DNA of 7,441 nt from a bacterium (GTDB lineage: Bacteria > Vulcanimicrobiota > Xenobia > RGZZ01): assembly GCA_021782195.1 (NCBI GenBank), contig JAJXVI010000104.1, forward strand, positions 1-7,441, read 5' to 3'. Below the pieces are notes generated by a model. The model was not told the origin of the DNA and made no database searches. It saw only the letters and a program-made list of their open reading frames with translations. The first letter of the stretch is position 1; every line of letters starts with the position of its first letter. Made by a program: the position numbers and the translations under genes. Of the stretch, positions 1 to 5,803 are shown in pieces.

Positions 1-3
1 CTG

Positions 4-333
4 CTAGACCCCCTGGCCGCACTTCTTGCAGACGCGCACGAAAATGGTTTCGCCACCCTCATCCTTCTGCTGACGGCCGACGCGAGTCGGCTTGTTGCAG
101 CGGGAGCAGACCAGCTGCACGTTGCTTGCATCGATTGGCATCGACTTCTCGATGATGCCGCCTTGTGGAAAGCGTGGTGGGCGCGGTTTGGTGTGACGCT
201 TGACGATCTTGACGCCTTCGACAAGTACTCGCCCTTTGTCAGGTTGAACCTCGCTGACCTTGCCCTTCTTCCCGCGGTCCGGTCCCACCAGCACGACCAC
301 GGTGTCATTCTTTCGTACGTGTACCTTGGCCAT
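4..333 (-). CDS. rplX: 50S ribosomal protein L24
   Basis: L24 is an assembly-initiator protein that binds the 5' domain of 23S rRNA near the tunnel exit. The 109-residue product opens with a KOW-type segment (VRKNDTVVVLVGPDRGKKGKV, about residues 6-26), followed by the basic KRHTKP stretch typical of L24. The C-terminal third has two cysteine pairs, C76-x2-C79 and C102-x2-C105, a zinc-ribbon-like arrangement found in the cysteine-containing form of bacterial L24. The ATG is preceded by AGGAG with 7-nt spacing, which fixes the start. The stop is TAG, three bases from the window edge, so rplE (L5), expected next, lies outside. An unusually long 352-nt spacer separates it from rplN upstream. Identity is certain; zinc binding is inferred from the cysteines only. 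Confidence 0.97.
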   Translation of the reverse strand: MAKVHVRKNDTVVVLVGPDRGKKGKVSEVQPDKGRVLVEGVKIVKRHTKPRPPRFPQGGIIEKSMPIDASNVQLVCSRCNKPTRVGRQQKDEGGETIFVRVCKKCGQGV

Positions 334-432
334 TGTTTCTCTCCTACTTCACTACGCATCCCTCGGAGCCGACCCGACAGTACGCGGGCTGGGTGCCGGC
401 TGCGCACTTCCGTGTCGTGGTTCGGCTGTCGC

Positions 433-452
433 CCCCCTCTTCGTGGAGGGGG
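433..452 (-). other. Stem-loop in rplN-rplX spacer
   Basis: The 7-bp perfect inverted repeat CCCCCTC / GAGGGGG encloses a 6-nt loop; a possible T-G wobble pair shrinks the loop to four. It is almost pure GC. No T-run follows on the transcript strand, so it is not a standard intrinsic terminator. It could be a processing or stabilising hairpin upstream of rplX. Confidence 0.45.
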
Positions 453-504
453 AGGGTCTCTTGAACAAACACCCTGAAGTCGATCAGTCTGCCTGGTGGC
501 TGGT

Positions 505-527
505 GGCGGGGAACGGTAGTTTCCGCC
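505..527 (-). other. Imperfect stem-loop in rplN-rplX spacer
   Basis: GGCGG pairs with CCGCC, then a small internal mismatch, then AAC pairs with GTT around the four-base loop (515-518). On the transcript strand this is a 5+3 bp stem with a UACC tetraloop. It is moderate support for secondary structure in the spacer; no known RNA family is recognised. Confidence 0.35.
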
Positions 528-685
528 AACTCCGCAAGGTCGTCTCTACACCCACAGCTCGTGCTCTGCTTGCTCGTCTGTGTGGTCAGGCATCTCAGGG
601 TTCGGGGGCTCGTCGTCAGTGCTCTTGGCGTTCTGGCGAGGAGCGGGGCAATCCCGGATCTGCCGTGATTCAGGGGAATTGGTTC

Positions 686-1054
686 TTAGAGAACCTCGGG
701 TGCCAGTGACACAATCTTGGTAAATTCCTTCTCGCGCAACTCACGAGCCACTGGGCCGAAGATGCGGGTGCCGCGGGGGGACAGGTCGTCCTTGATGAGG
801 ACTGCTGCGTTCTCGTCGAACCGGATGTACGAGCCATCGCGGCGACGCGTCTTGAAGCGTGTTCGGACCACGACTGCCTTGACGACATCGCCTTTCTTCA
901 CTGCGGCTCCGGGTTGTGCGGACTTTACGGCTGCTGTAATGATGTCGCCCAGGTACGCATACTTGTGGTGAAAGCCCTTCTGTACGCGAATGCACATGAT
1001 TTCCCGCGCACCTGAGTTGTCTGCGACCCGGAGACGGCTCTGTTGCTGAATCAT
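686..1054 (-). CDS. rplN: 50S ribosomal protein L14
   Basis: L14 is a universal large-subunit protein. It sits at the subunit interface on 23S rRNA next to L19, contributes to an intersubunit bridge and is the docking site of the silencing factor RsfS in bacteria. The product starts [20 protein letters not shown], the family signature, and at 122 residues has the standard length. The ATG at 1054 is preferred over an in-frame TTG six codons upstream. The canonical N-terminus begins there, and GGAG sits 7 nt ahead, inside what the longer reading would translate. The rest carries the expected [11 protein letters not shown] and ENAAVLI segments and ends in APEVL. An 81-nt spacer separates it from rpsQ. 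Confidence 0.97.
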   Translation of the reverse strand: MIQQQSRLRVADNSGAREIMCIRVQKGFHHKYAYLGDIITAAVKSAQPGAAVKKGDVVKAVVVRTRFKTRRRDGSYIRFDENAAVLIKDDLSPRGTRIFGPVARELREKEFTKIVSLAPEVL

Positions 1055-1135
1055 CGTCTCTCTCCCTTTCAAAGACCAGAGATTCTTGGTTGTGTCTGTC
1101 GGCGCGTGCGATTGACGCCGCCACCAGGTTGTGCC

Positions 1136-1396
1136 CTACTTGGCGCGAGCAACGACCTCGACGACGCGCCACCGCTTCTCGCGTGACAGTGGTTTCGTCT
1201 CCATGATTCGCACCGTATCGCCTACGTGACAATCATTTGTCTCGTCGTGGACTTTGAAGCGCTCCGAGCGCTTGATGAACTTGCGATAGATGGGATGGGC
1301 GAACTGACGCTCTACACGTACAATCACGGTCTTGTCCATCTTATCGCTGACAACGAGTCCAATACGAATTTTTCGGGAGTTTCGCTCTGCGCTCAT
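1136..1396 (-). CDS. rpsQ: 30S ribosomal protein S17
   Basis: S17 is a primary 16S rRNA-binding protein of the small subunit body, with an OB fold. The 86-residue product shows the family core: [19 protein letters not shown] at about 12-30, then [19 protein letters not shown], and the C-terminal [17 protein letters not shown] block. Its length is normal. The ATG overlaps the rpmC stop by four bases (ATGA at 1393-1396), implying translational coupling. A more distant AGGGG lies about 10 nt upstream, inside rpmC. The stop is TAG. Nothing is unusual in the protein. Confidence 0.97.
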   Translation of the reverse strand: MSAERNSRKIRIGLVVSDKMDKTVIVRVERQFAHPIYRKFIKRSERFKVHDETNDCHVGDTVRIMETKPLSREKRWRVVEVVARAK

Positions 1397-1626
1397 CGGT
1401 TCATCGCCCCTTTCGCAGACAGAATCTTGAGGTTTCGCTCGTGCTGTACGGTGTGTAGCCGGGCAATCTCCTTGCGCACTTCGCGGATGCGTGACTGTTC
1501 TTCAAGTCTACCGGTGGCCATTCGGAAGCGTAGGTTGAACAACTCTTCCTTTCGGTCCTTCAGCCGATCGAGCAACTCGATGCTGGTCATTTCACGGATC
1601 TTCTGGAGTTGTTCCCTACTCTTCAT
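1393..1626 (-). CDS. rpmC: 50S ribosomal protein L29
   Basis: L29 is a small helical-hairpin protein near the exit tunnel, close to where trigger factor and SRP dock. From the ATG at 1626 the product has 77 residues with the family features [19 protein letters not shown] and the second-helix [15 protein letters not shown]. This start overlaps the end of rplP by 11 nt. The alternative is an in-frame GTG at 1698. It would add 24 residues including four EPWKQ repeats and overlap rplP by 83 nt, so I reject it as without family precedent. The nearest Shine-Dalgarno-like AGGAG (1639-1643) lies 12 nt upstream and belongs to the last copy of a 15-bp tandem repeat, so the repeat array forms this gene's initiation region. 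Confidence 0.93.
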   Translation of the reverse strand: MKSREQLQKIREMTSIELLDRLKDRKEELFNLRFRMATGRLEEQSRIREVRKEIARLHTVQHERNLKILSAKGAMNR

Positions 1627-2098
1627 TTGCTTCCACGGCTCCTGCTTCCACGGCTCCTGCTTCCACGGCTCCTGCTTCCACGGCTCCTGCCTGTTCACGA
1701 ACGAGGATCTTTGTCTTGAGTGGCAGTTTGAAGGAGGCCAGACGCAGGGCCTCTCGTGCTACGGACTCCTCGACACCGGCGATCTCGAACATGATTCGTC
1801 CCGGGCGAACGACGGCGACCCAGTATTCCGGGCTGCCTTTTCCTGAACCCATTCGGGTCTCGGCAGGCTTCTTTGTGACGGACTTGTCGGGGAAGAGACG
1901 GATCCAGACCTTGCCACCACGCTTGATGTGGCGGGTCATTGCAACACGGGCTGCCTCGATCTGTCGGTCGGTGATCCAGCTAGACTCGGTGGCCTGCAGG
2001 CCATAGTCGCCGTAGTGCAGTGCGCTTCCTCGCATGGCTTTTCCCGTCATGCGACCTCGATGCATCTTGCGATGCTTCACTCTTTTCGGACTCAGCAT
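1616..2098 (-). CDS. rplP: 50S ribosomal protein L16 with repeat tail
   Basis: L16 is a late-assembling large-subunit protein that helps position the A-site tRNA at the central protuberance. The core (residues 1-136) is canonical: [42 protein letters not shown] and [20 protein letters not shown]82 falls at the place of the arginine hydroxylated in E. coli L16. The usual family length is about 137-145; this product has 160. The excess is a tail at residues 137-155 reading AGAVE four times, then EANEE. The tail comes from a perfect 15-bp tandem repeat at 1628-1687. The ATG has AGGAG with 8-nt spacing and follows the rpsC stop by 18 nt. The tail is probably surface exposed and tolerated; a function is not evident. 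Confidence 0.96.
   Translation of the reverse strand: MLSPKRVKHRKMHRGRMTGKAMRGSALHYGDYGLQATESSWITDRQIEAARVAMTRHIKRGGKVWIRLFPDKSVTKKPAETRMGSGKGSPEYWVAVVRPGRIMFEIAGVEESVAREALRLASFKLPLKTKILVREQAGAVEAGAVEAGAVEAGAVEANEE
1628..1690 (-). repeat. 15-bp perfect tandem repeat, 4.2 copies
   Basis: Four identical 15-bp units (plus strand TGCTTCCACGGCTCC) start at 1628, 1643, 1658 and 1673, with a 3-bp partial fifth copy at 1688-1690. In the rplP frame each unit encodes AGAVE. In the frame of rpmC it would encode EPWKQ. Each unit carries AGGAG on the transcript strand, and the copy nearest rpmC is the only evident ribosome site for that gene. Because 15 is divisible by three, gain or loss of units keeps both frames intact. 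Perfect identity between copies points to recent slippage expansion, or possibly an assembly error. Confidence 0.97.
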
Positions 2099-2116
2099 GC
2101 TACCAACTCCTCTTGC

Positions 2117-2803
2117 TCAACGCTGGCCGCGGCCACCAGGCGCCGCATCCGTCTCGAGCGTCTCTTGTTGTTCACGGACCGTCGGGAAGATATCACCGCG
2201 GTAGATCCACACCTTGACGCCGATACGGCCGTATGTGGTAAGGGCTTCAACGATGGCGTAATCAACGTCGGCCCGCAGGGTGTGGAGAGGTACGCTGCCA
2301 TCTCGCGTCTTCTCGGAGCGAGCGATTTCCGCACCGCCCAGGCGTCCAGAGCACTGGATTCGAATTCCAAGTGCGCCTCTGTCCATTGCGCGCCGTGCAG
2401 CCTGTTTCATCGCGCGGCGGAAAGCGACGCGTCGTTCCAGTTGTTCGACGATGCTTTCGCCGACGAGCTTGGCTTCGAGCTCGGGCTTCTTGATTTCGTG
2501 GACGTTGATCTTGACATCGCGCTGTGTCATGCGCGTGAGTTCCTTGCGGATCTCTTCGATGCCGCGCCCCTTTGCGCCAATGACAATACCGGGCTTGGAC
2601 GTGCTCAGGATGATGTTGATCTTGTCAGCGCGCTCGATCTCCACGCGAGCAAGCCCTGCGTGGTTGAGGCGGGTGCGAAGATACTTTCGGATCTTGAGAT
2701 CTTCGTGCAGCCAGTCGGCGTAATGCTTGTCTTGATACCACCTGGAGTCCCAGTTCCGGATGATGCCCAGGCGCAGCCCCACGGGGTGAATCTTCTGGCC
2801 CAT
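2117..2803 (-). CDS. rpsC: 30S ribosomal protein S3
   Basis: S3 lies on the small subunit head at the mRNA entry tunnel and contributes to mRNA helicase activity with S4 and S5. The 228-residue product begins [20 protein letters not shown], the canonical start. It carries a type II KH domain with its GxxG loop at G76-A-K-G79 ([16 protein letters not shown]), and the C-terminal domain includes [22 protein letters not shown] and [11 protein letters not shown]. The tail (about 208-228) is short and low-complexity, ending in GGRGQR. The ATG shares one base with the rplV stop (TAATG at 2801-2805), indicating coupled translation; AGGA precedes it at about 6 nt. Length and motifs are normal. Confidence 0.97.
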   Translation of the reverse strand: MGQKIHPVGLRLGIIRNWDSRWYQDKHYADWLHEDLKIRKYLRTRLNHAGLARVEIERADKINIILSTSKPGIVIGAKGRGIEEIRKELTRMTQRDVKINVHEIKKPELEAKLVGESIVEQLERRVAFRRAMKQAARRAMDRGALGIRIQCSGRLGGAEIARSEKTRDGSVPLHTLRADVDYAIVEALTTYGRIGVKVWIYRGDIFPTVREQQETLETDAAPGGRGQR

Positions 2804-3252
2804 TACGCTTCCTCTCTTTCCTTGACCTCGATGGTGATATGGCTCATGAACTTGTGCACTGTGGAAGCACGTCCGCGGGCGCGCGGCAGGAAGGTCTTCA
2901 TGCTTGGCCCCTGGTCAACGTAGGCAATGGAAATGACCAGGTTGCTTGCGTCCATGGAGTGATTGTTTTCAGCGTTTGCTACCGCTGAAGCGAGTACGGT
3001 GCCGAGTGGACCGGCCGCACGCTTGCCGCAGAAGCGAAGGATTCCCTGTGCTTCGACTACGCTCTTGCCTCGAATGGCGTCGAGTACGAGTCGCAGTTTC
3101 CGGGGCGCGGTGTGGACGTATCGCGCTCGGGCGGTGGCGGTGCGGGCGCCGTCCTGCTCGCCGGTCGCATTGTGTTCGGACCGGGAGGCAGGGGTCTTTG
3201 CGGGCTTCTGGGCGGGGGGGGCCGGGTTGGTTTTGTTGTCGCCTGTGGCCAT
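2803..3252 (-). CDS. rplV: 50S ribosomal protein L22 with N-terminal extension
   Basis: L22 binds all domains of 23S rRNA, and its long beta hairpin lines the exit tunnel constriction, where macrolide resistance changes occur. The conserved core starts near residue 39 ([20 protein letters not shown]) and includes [26 protein letters not shown] and the tunnel hairpin region [16 protein letters not shown]. The usual length is about 110-115; this protein has 149 because of a hydrophilic Ala/Pro/Lys-rich extension of roughly 38 residues ([20 protein letters not shown] and on). The start is well supported: GAGGAGG at 3260-3266 lies 7 nt before the ATG, and no comparable site precedes the core. The extension looks disordered, with no recognisable domain. 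The gene is coupled to rpsC downstream and follows a 112-nt structured spacer. Confidence 0.96.
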   Translation of the reverse strand: MATGDNKTNPAPPAQKPAKTPASRSEHNATGEQDGARTATARARYVHTAPRKLRLVLDAIRGKSVVEAQGILRFCGKRAAGPLGTVLASAVANAENNHSMDASNLVISIAYVDQGPSMKTFLPRARGRASTVHKFMSHITIEVKEREEA

Positions 3253-3275
3253 GGCGAATCCTCCTCAGATTGTTT

Positions 3276-3309
3276 GGACGCGTCGGGTGGTGTGTTGACC
3301 ACGGCGTCC
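3276..3309 (-). other. Two-step stem-loop in rpsS-rplV spacer
   Basis: The outer stem GGACGC / GCGTCC (6 bp) and inner stem GTGGT / ACCAC (5 bp) are separated by an asymmetric internal loop (5 nt on one side, 1 on the other). The hexaloop reads CAACAC on the transcript strand. It lies just upstream of the strong rplV Shine-Dalgarno. No T-run follows, so it is more likely a processing, stability or translation-control hairpin than a terminator. Confidence 0.5.
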
Positions 3310-3317
3310 TCTCGCTT

Positions 3318-3343
3318 GCGCATTCGGTTTGTTTACCGAGCGC
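3318..3343 (-). other. Stem-loop after rpsS with alternative pairing
   Basis: TCGGT / ACCGA (5 bp) extends outward through GCGC / GCGC with a 2-nt bulge, around a hexaloop that reads AAACAA on the transcript strand. The GCGC at 3340-3343 can instead pair with GCGC further right in an alternative hairpin ending near 3355, so the two folds are mutually exclusive. Located shortly after the rpsS stop. Confidence 0.45.
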
Positions 3344-3364
3344 ATCGGATGTGCGCTACCTGGG

Positions 3365-3646
3365 TCACCTTGCGGTGGTGGTCTTTTCTTTCCCGCCGTG
3401 CCCGCGGAAGTGGCGGGTTATCGCGAACTCGCCAAGCTTGTGTCCGACCATCTGCTCGGTGATGTAGATGGGGATGTGGCGCTTACCGTCGTGGATCGCG
3501 AGGGTATGGCCAATCATTGCCGGTGTGATCGTGCTAGCGCGCGCCCAGGTCTTGATGACGCGCTTTTCGTTGCGAGCATTCATTGCGTCGATCTTTTTAG
3601 CCAGACTCTCGACAATGAAGGGCCCCTTCTTGACCGAACGTGACAT
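3365..3646 (-). CDS. rpsS: 30S ribosomal protein S19
   Basis: S19 is a head protein of the small subunit that contacts S13 and, through an intersubunit bridge, the large subunit. The 93-residue product has the signature start [20 protein letters not shown], the central [22 protein letters not shown] block and [19 protein letters not shown] near the end. Its length is typical. The ATG is preceded by AGGAGG with 6-nt spacing. It is separated from rplB upstream by 145 nt and from rplV downstream by 112 nt, both unusually long for this junction and both containing strong inverted repeats. The protein itself is ordinary. Confidence 0.97.
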   Translation of the reverse strand: MSRSVKKGPFIVESLAKKIDAMNARNEKRVIKTWARASTITPAMIGHTLAIHDGKRHIPIYITEQMVGHKLGEFAITRHFRGHGGKEKTTTAR

Positions 3647-3669
3647 ACTGCTCCTCCTGTTATCCTATG

Positions 3670-3693
3670 GGTGCGCCTGCTTGGGGCGGCACC
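3670..3693 (-). other. Stem-loop just upstream of rpsS
   Basis: GGTGC / GCACC (5 bp) continues through GCC / GGC with a single-base bulge, enclosing a 7-nt loop. It sits about 10 nt 5' of the rpsS Shine-Dalgarno on the transcript strand, a position that could influence initiation. No T-run follows. Confidence 0.45.
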
Positions 3694-3708
3694 TTTGAAT
3701 TGTCTGTA

Positions 3709-3788
3709 GAGCCCTGGTCGCGGCCTGGCAGACGATTACACGCGCTGTGTTGCGCGGGCTGCCGGGGTCACGCAGTGCTCAGGGCCTC
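3709..3788 (-). other. Nested inverted repeats after rplB
   Basis: Three stems nest in one 80-nt segment directly after the rplB stop. The outer stem is GAG-CCCTG (3709-3716) with CAGGG-C-CTC (3780-3788), with one bulged base. The middle stem is CCTGGCAG (3724-3731) with CTGCCGGG (3759-3766), with one wobble pair. The inner stem is CGCGC (3741-3745) with GCGCG (3752-3756), around a hexaloop reading AACACA on the transcript strand. The size is tRNA-like, but there is no TTC-type T-loop and no anticodon arm, so I do not call a tRNA. A structured intercistronic RNA is the best description. Confidence 0.5.
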
Positions 3789-3791
3789 GGA

Positions 3792-4616
3792 CTATGATCG
3801 ACGACGCACGATGAAGCGAGTGCTGGCCTTCTTGTGCTTGCGGGTCTTGTAGCCGTAGGTGGGCTTGCCCCACGGGGTTGTAGAGGGGCGTCCAGGAGTT
3901 GAACGTGCCTCACCGCCGCCGTGCGGGTGATCGCATGGGTTGGTGGCCACGCCGCGCACATGGGGCCGCTTGCCGAGCCAGCGCGAACGGCCGGCCTTGC
4001 CGATGGAGATGTTTTCGTGCTCGACGTTGCCGACCTGACCGATGGTGGCACGGCAGTTGATGTTGATGAGTCGTACTTCGTTCGACGGCATTCGAATGTG
4101 TGCCATCGGCCCTTCCTTGGCCATCAACTGCGCGTAGGATCCGGCGGAGCGGGCGATCTGACCACCACGGTTGGGTTGCAGTTCGATGTTGTGGATGAGC
4201 GTACCGACTGGAATTGCCTGGAGAGGCATTGCGTTGCCGGGCTTGATATCCACGGAGTCACCGCTGATTACGCGGTCGCCTACGCGGAGGCCGATCGGGG
4301 CGAGAATGTAGCGCTTTTCCCCGTCTTCGTAGTGGAGAAGCGCGATTCGCGCGGAGCGGTTCGGGTCGTACTCGATAGCCGCGATTTTGGCCCACTTGCC
4401 ATCCTTGCGTCGCTTCCAGTCGATGATTCGATACATGCGCTTTACGCCGCCTCCACGATGGCGTGAGGTCACACGCCCCTGGGCGTTGCGTCCGGCGGTA
4501 CGGTGGAGGGGTGCGAGAAGGGTCTCTTCGGGCTTCTTGTCAGTGAGGTCGGAGTAGTCGGCGACGCTCATAAAGCGTCGGCCTGGCGAGGTCGCCTTGA
4601 AGTTCTTGACTGCCAT
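3792..4616 (-). CDS. rplB: 50S ribosomal protein L2
   Basis: L2 is required for subunit association and is placed close to the peptidyl transferase centre. The 274-residue product matches the usual length and starts [20 protein letters not shown]. It contains the SH3-like RNA-binding core ([17 protein letters not shown], then [21 protein letters not shown]), and [16 protein letters not shown] precedes the highly conserved [10 protein letters not shown] at about 229-238, the region of the functionally important histidine. The C-terminus [20 protein letters not shown] is basic and canonical. The ATG at 4616 has AAGGAG with 7-nt spacing. An in-frame upstream extension to 4760 is possible but would run through the spacer hairpins without homology, so I reject it. 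It follows rplW after a 149-nt spacer. Confidence 0.97.
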   Translation of the reverse strand: MAVKNFKATSPGRRFMSVADYSDLTDKKPEETLLAPLHRTAGRNAQGRVTSRHRGGGVKRMYRIIDWKRRKDGKWAKIAAIEYDPNRSARIALLHYEDGEKRYILAPIGLRVGDRVISGDSVDIKPGNAMPLQAIPVGTLIHNIELQPNRGGQIARSAGSYAQLMAKEGPMAHIRMPSNEVRLININCRATIGQVGNVEHENISIGKAGRSRWLGKRPHVRGVATNPCDHPHGGGEARSTPGRPSTTPWGKPTYGYKTRKHKKASTRFIVRRRS

Positions 4617-4649
4617 GTATGTTCTCCTTTTCAGCGAGACACTATAGGT

Positions 4650-4665
4650 GTGCCGATGAAGGCAC
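4650..4665 (-). other. Short stem-loop in rplW-rplB spacer
   Basis: The 5-bp perfect inverted repeat GTGCC / GGCAC has a 6-nt loop and lies about 20 nt upstream of the rplB Shine-Dalgarno. Its right arm overlaps a second imperfect repeat (ACGG-G-CCC with GGGCCGT, 4664-4682), so the two would compete. Weak on its own, but part of a run of repeats filling this spacer. Confidence 0.3.
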
Positions 4666-4694
4666 GGGCCCGGTCGGGCCGTCCTGCGCGGGTG

Positions 4695-4726
4695 CGGCAG
4701 GTGTGCGCGTTCTTGCGCACATGCCG
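4695..4726 (-). other. 12-bp stem-loop in rplW-rplB spacer
   Basis: TGTGCGC / GCGCACA (7 bp) stacks on CGGCA / TGCCG (5 bp) with a 2-nt bulge on one side. The hexaloop reads AAGAAC on the transcript strand. This is one of the strongest inverted repeats in the window. No T-run follows, so it is not an ordinary terminator. Confidence 0.55.
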
Positions 4727-4747
4727 GAGAAGCCGTGGAGCTTCCCC
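4726..4747 (-). other. 8-bp stem-loop shortly after rplW
   Basis: GGAGAAGC / GCTTCCCC forms an 8-bp stem with one G-U pair in the transcript and a 6-nt loop. It abuts the neighbouring 12-bp stem-loop with one shared base, so the two would stack end to end. It lies about 20 nt after the rplW stop. Confidence 0.45.
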
Positions 4748-4765
4748 GGCTGCCGGTCACTGAAC

Positions 4766-5098
4766 CTATTGCTCGAACAGATTCACGCCGGCAATCTCGA
4801 TCTTGTCGCCGTCCTTGAGCGTGACGATGGCCTTCTTCCAGTCGCTGCGGTGCCCTTCGTATCGGCGGCCCCAGCGCTTTGGCTTGCCTTTGACGTTGAT
4901 CGTGTTGACCTTGAGGACCTTGACCTTGAACACGTGCTCAATTGCGGAACGGATCTCGATCTTGTTGGCTCGTGTATCAACCGCAAAAGTATACTTGTTC
5001 TCGGCTGATAGCGCAACGCTTTTTTCTGTAACAAGTGGACGCAGTATGATGTCCCACGGTGTACGGTTGGGCATCACGACTGGCTTGGCGTCGGTCAT
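4766..5098 (-). CDS. rplW: 50S ribosomal protein L23
   Basis: L23 is the main docking site for trigger factor and SRP at the exit of the large subunit tunnel. The 110-residue product has the family pattern [12 protein letters not shown] at about 16-27, [31 protein letters not shown], the flexible basic loop [20 protein letters not shown] and the final strand [19 protein letters not shown] short leader of about 14 residues precedes the core. The ATG overlaps the rplD stop by four bases (ATGA, 5095-5098), and GAGGAGG sits 7 nt upstream inside rplD, so it can be translated both by coupling and independently. The stop is followed by a 149-nt spacer full of inverted repeats. Confidence 0.97.
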   Translation of the reverse strand: MTDAKPVVMPNRTPWDIILRPLVTEKSVALSAENKYTFAVDTRANKIEIRSAIEHVFKVKVLKVNTINVKGKPKRWGRRYEGHRSDWKKAIVTLKDGDKIEIAGVNLFEQ

Positions 5099-5790
5099 TG
5101 GAGCACCTCCTCGATACGTGCGATGGCGTCCTGAGTGATGACGAGTCTGCGGTACTTCAAGACATCGTAGACGTTGACTTCGTCAGTCGTGACGACCTTG
5201 ACATTTGGAATGTTTGCGGCTGAACCAAAGACGTGGGGATCGCGATGTGCAACCACGACAAGGGCCTTGTGAGTTGCCACTCGGGTCTTGTGTTTCTTGC
5301 TGATCATCTGGGGGTTTGAGGGGTCAGCAAGAAGGGTTGCGTCGTTGACCTTCAGGTTTTCGAGCACTTTCACGAACTCGCGGGTCTTGTATGCATTCAG
5401 CGTAAGTGCATCGAGTGCGATGAGTTCGTTACCGCTAACCTTTGTGGAGAGCGCGGAACGGAGAGCCATGCGGCGCATCTTGCGTGGCATGGCCTGCTGA
5501 TAGGAACGAGGGTGCGGGCCAAAGGCGACCCCCCCTTTGCGCCAGATGGGGGACCGTGTGCTGCCGTGGCGTGCGCGGCCGGTGCCTTTCTGTCGCCAGG
5601 GCTTGCGACCTCCACCGGAGACTTCTCCTCGCCCCTTGGTGTCGGCAGTGCCTGCTCGCATGTTTGCAAGATGGCGAATGACGGCCTGGTGGAGCAGATC
5701 TCGAAGAAGCGGGGCGCCGAACACGACGTCGCTGAGATCAATGGTTCCCTGGGAGGAGCCCTGCTGGTTCAACAATGCAACTTGCGGCAT
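5095..5790 (-). CDS. rplD: 50S ribosomal protein L4
   Basis: L4 binds 23S rRNA domain I, and its extended loop reaches the tunnel constriction. In E. coli it also represses its own operon. The 231-residue product has the expected internal loop [25 protein letters not shown] at about 53-77, followed by [18 protein letters not shown] and [15 protein letters not shown]. The C-terminal Rossmann-like domain ([16 protein letters not shown], then [19 protein letters not shown]) is also present. Length is normal for the longer L4 type. The ATG has GAGGAG with 6-nt spacing and lies 13 nt after rplC. Autoregulation by L4 is known only in some proteobacteria; nothing here proves it. Confidence 0.97.
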   Translation of the reverse strand: MPQVALLNQQGSSQGTIDLSDVVFGAPLLRDLLHQAVIRHLANMRAGTADTKGRGEVSGGGRKPWRQKGTGRARHGSTRSPIWRKGGVAFGPHPRSYQQAMPRKMRRMALRSALSTKVSGNELIALDALTLNAYKTREFVKVLENLKVNDATLLADPSNPQMISKKHKTRVATHKALVVVAHRDPHVFGSAANIPNVKVVTTDEVNVYDVLKYRRLVITQDAIARIEEVLQ

Positions 5791-5803
5791 GATAGTCTCC
5801 TCA

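Larger units (their letters stand above)
334..685 (-). other. 352-nt rplN-rplX spacer without a convincing gene
   Basis: This stretch lies between the rplN stop and the rplX start, where many bacteria have only tens of bases. No frame gives a protein I recognise. On the minus strand a 61-codon frame (344-529, TTG start) runs into the rplX Shine-Dalgarno region but has no well-spaced ribosome site. A second minus-strand frame, rich in D, E and P, is open from inside the end of rplN to a TAG at 546-548, and its only ATG would give 15 codons. Inverted repeats occur at 433-452 and 505-527. A short 6-bp one with a 3-nt loop (681-695) spans the rplN stop. The last bases hold the rplX Shine-Dalgarno. 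It could be a structured leader for the spc part of the operon, a decayed gene or neutral sequence. Confidence 0.6.

Noticed and set aside
344..529. A 61-codon minus-strand frame in the rplN-rplX spacer.
   Set aside because: TTG start with a GGAG directly adjacent rather than spaced, no homology seen and no conserved pattern; left as a possibility in the spacer entry only.
1627..1698. A longer L29 from the GTG at 1698, with four EPWKQ repeats at the N-terminus.
   Set aside because: It would overlap rplP by 83 nt and has no family precedent; the ATG at 1626 starts a normal L29.
1928..2923. A 331-codon open frame on the plus strand, opposite rplP, rpsC and the end of rplV.
   Set aside because: It is fully antisense to three clear ribosomal protein genes, has no recognisable domain, and such long shadows are expected opposite GC-rich coding DNA.
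3709..3788. Possible tRNA, because of size and nested stems.
   Set aside because: No T-loop TTC motif, no anticodon arm and no CCA-type end; the stems are concentric rather than cloverleaf.
4617..4760. L2 with a 48-residue N-terminal extension starting at 4760.
   Set aside because: The canonical L2 start at 4616 has its own AAGGAG site, and the extension would translate the spacer hairpins.
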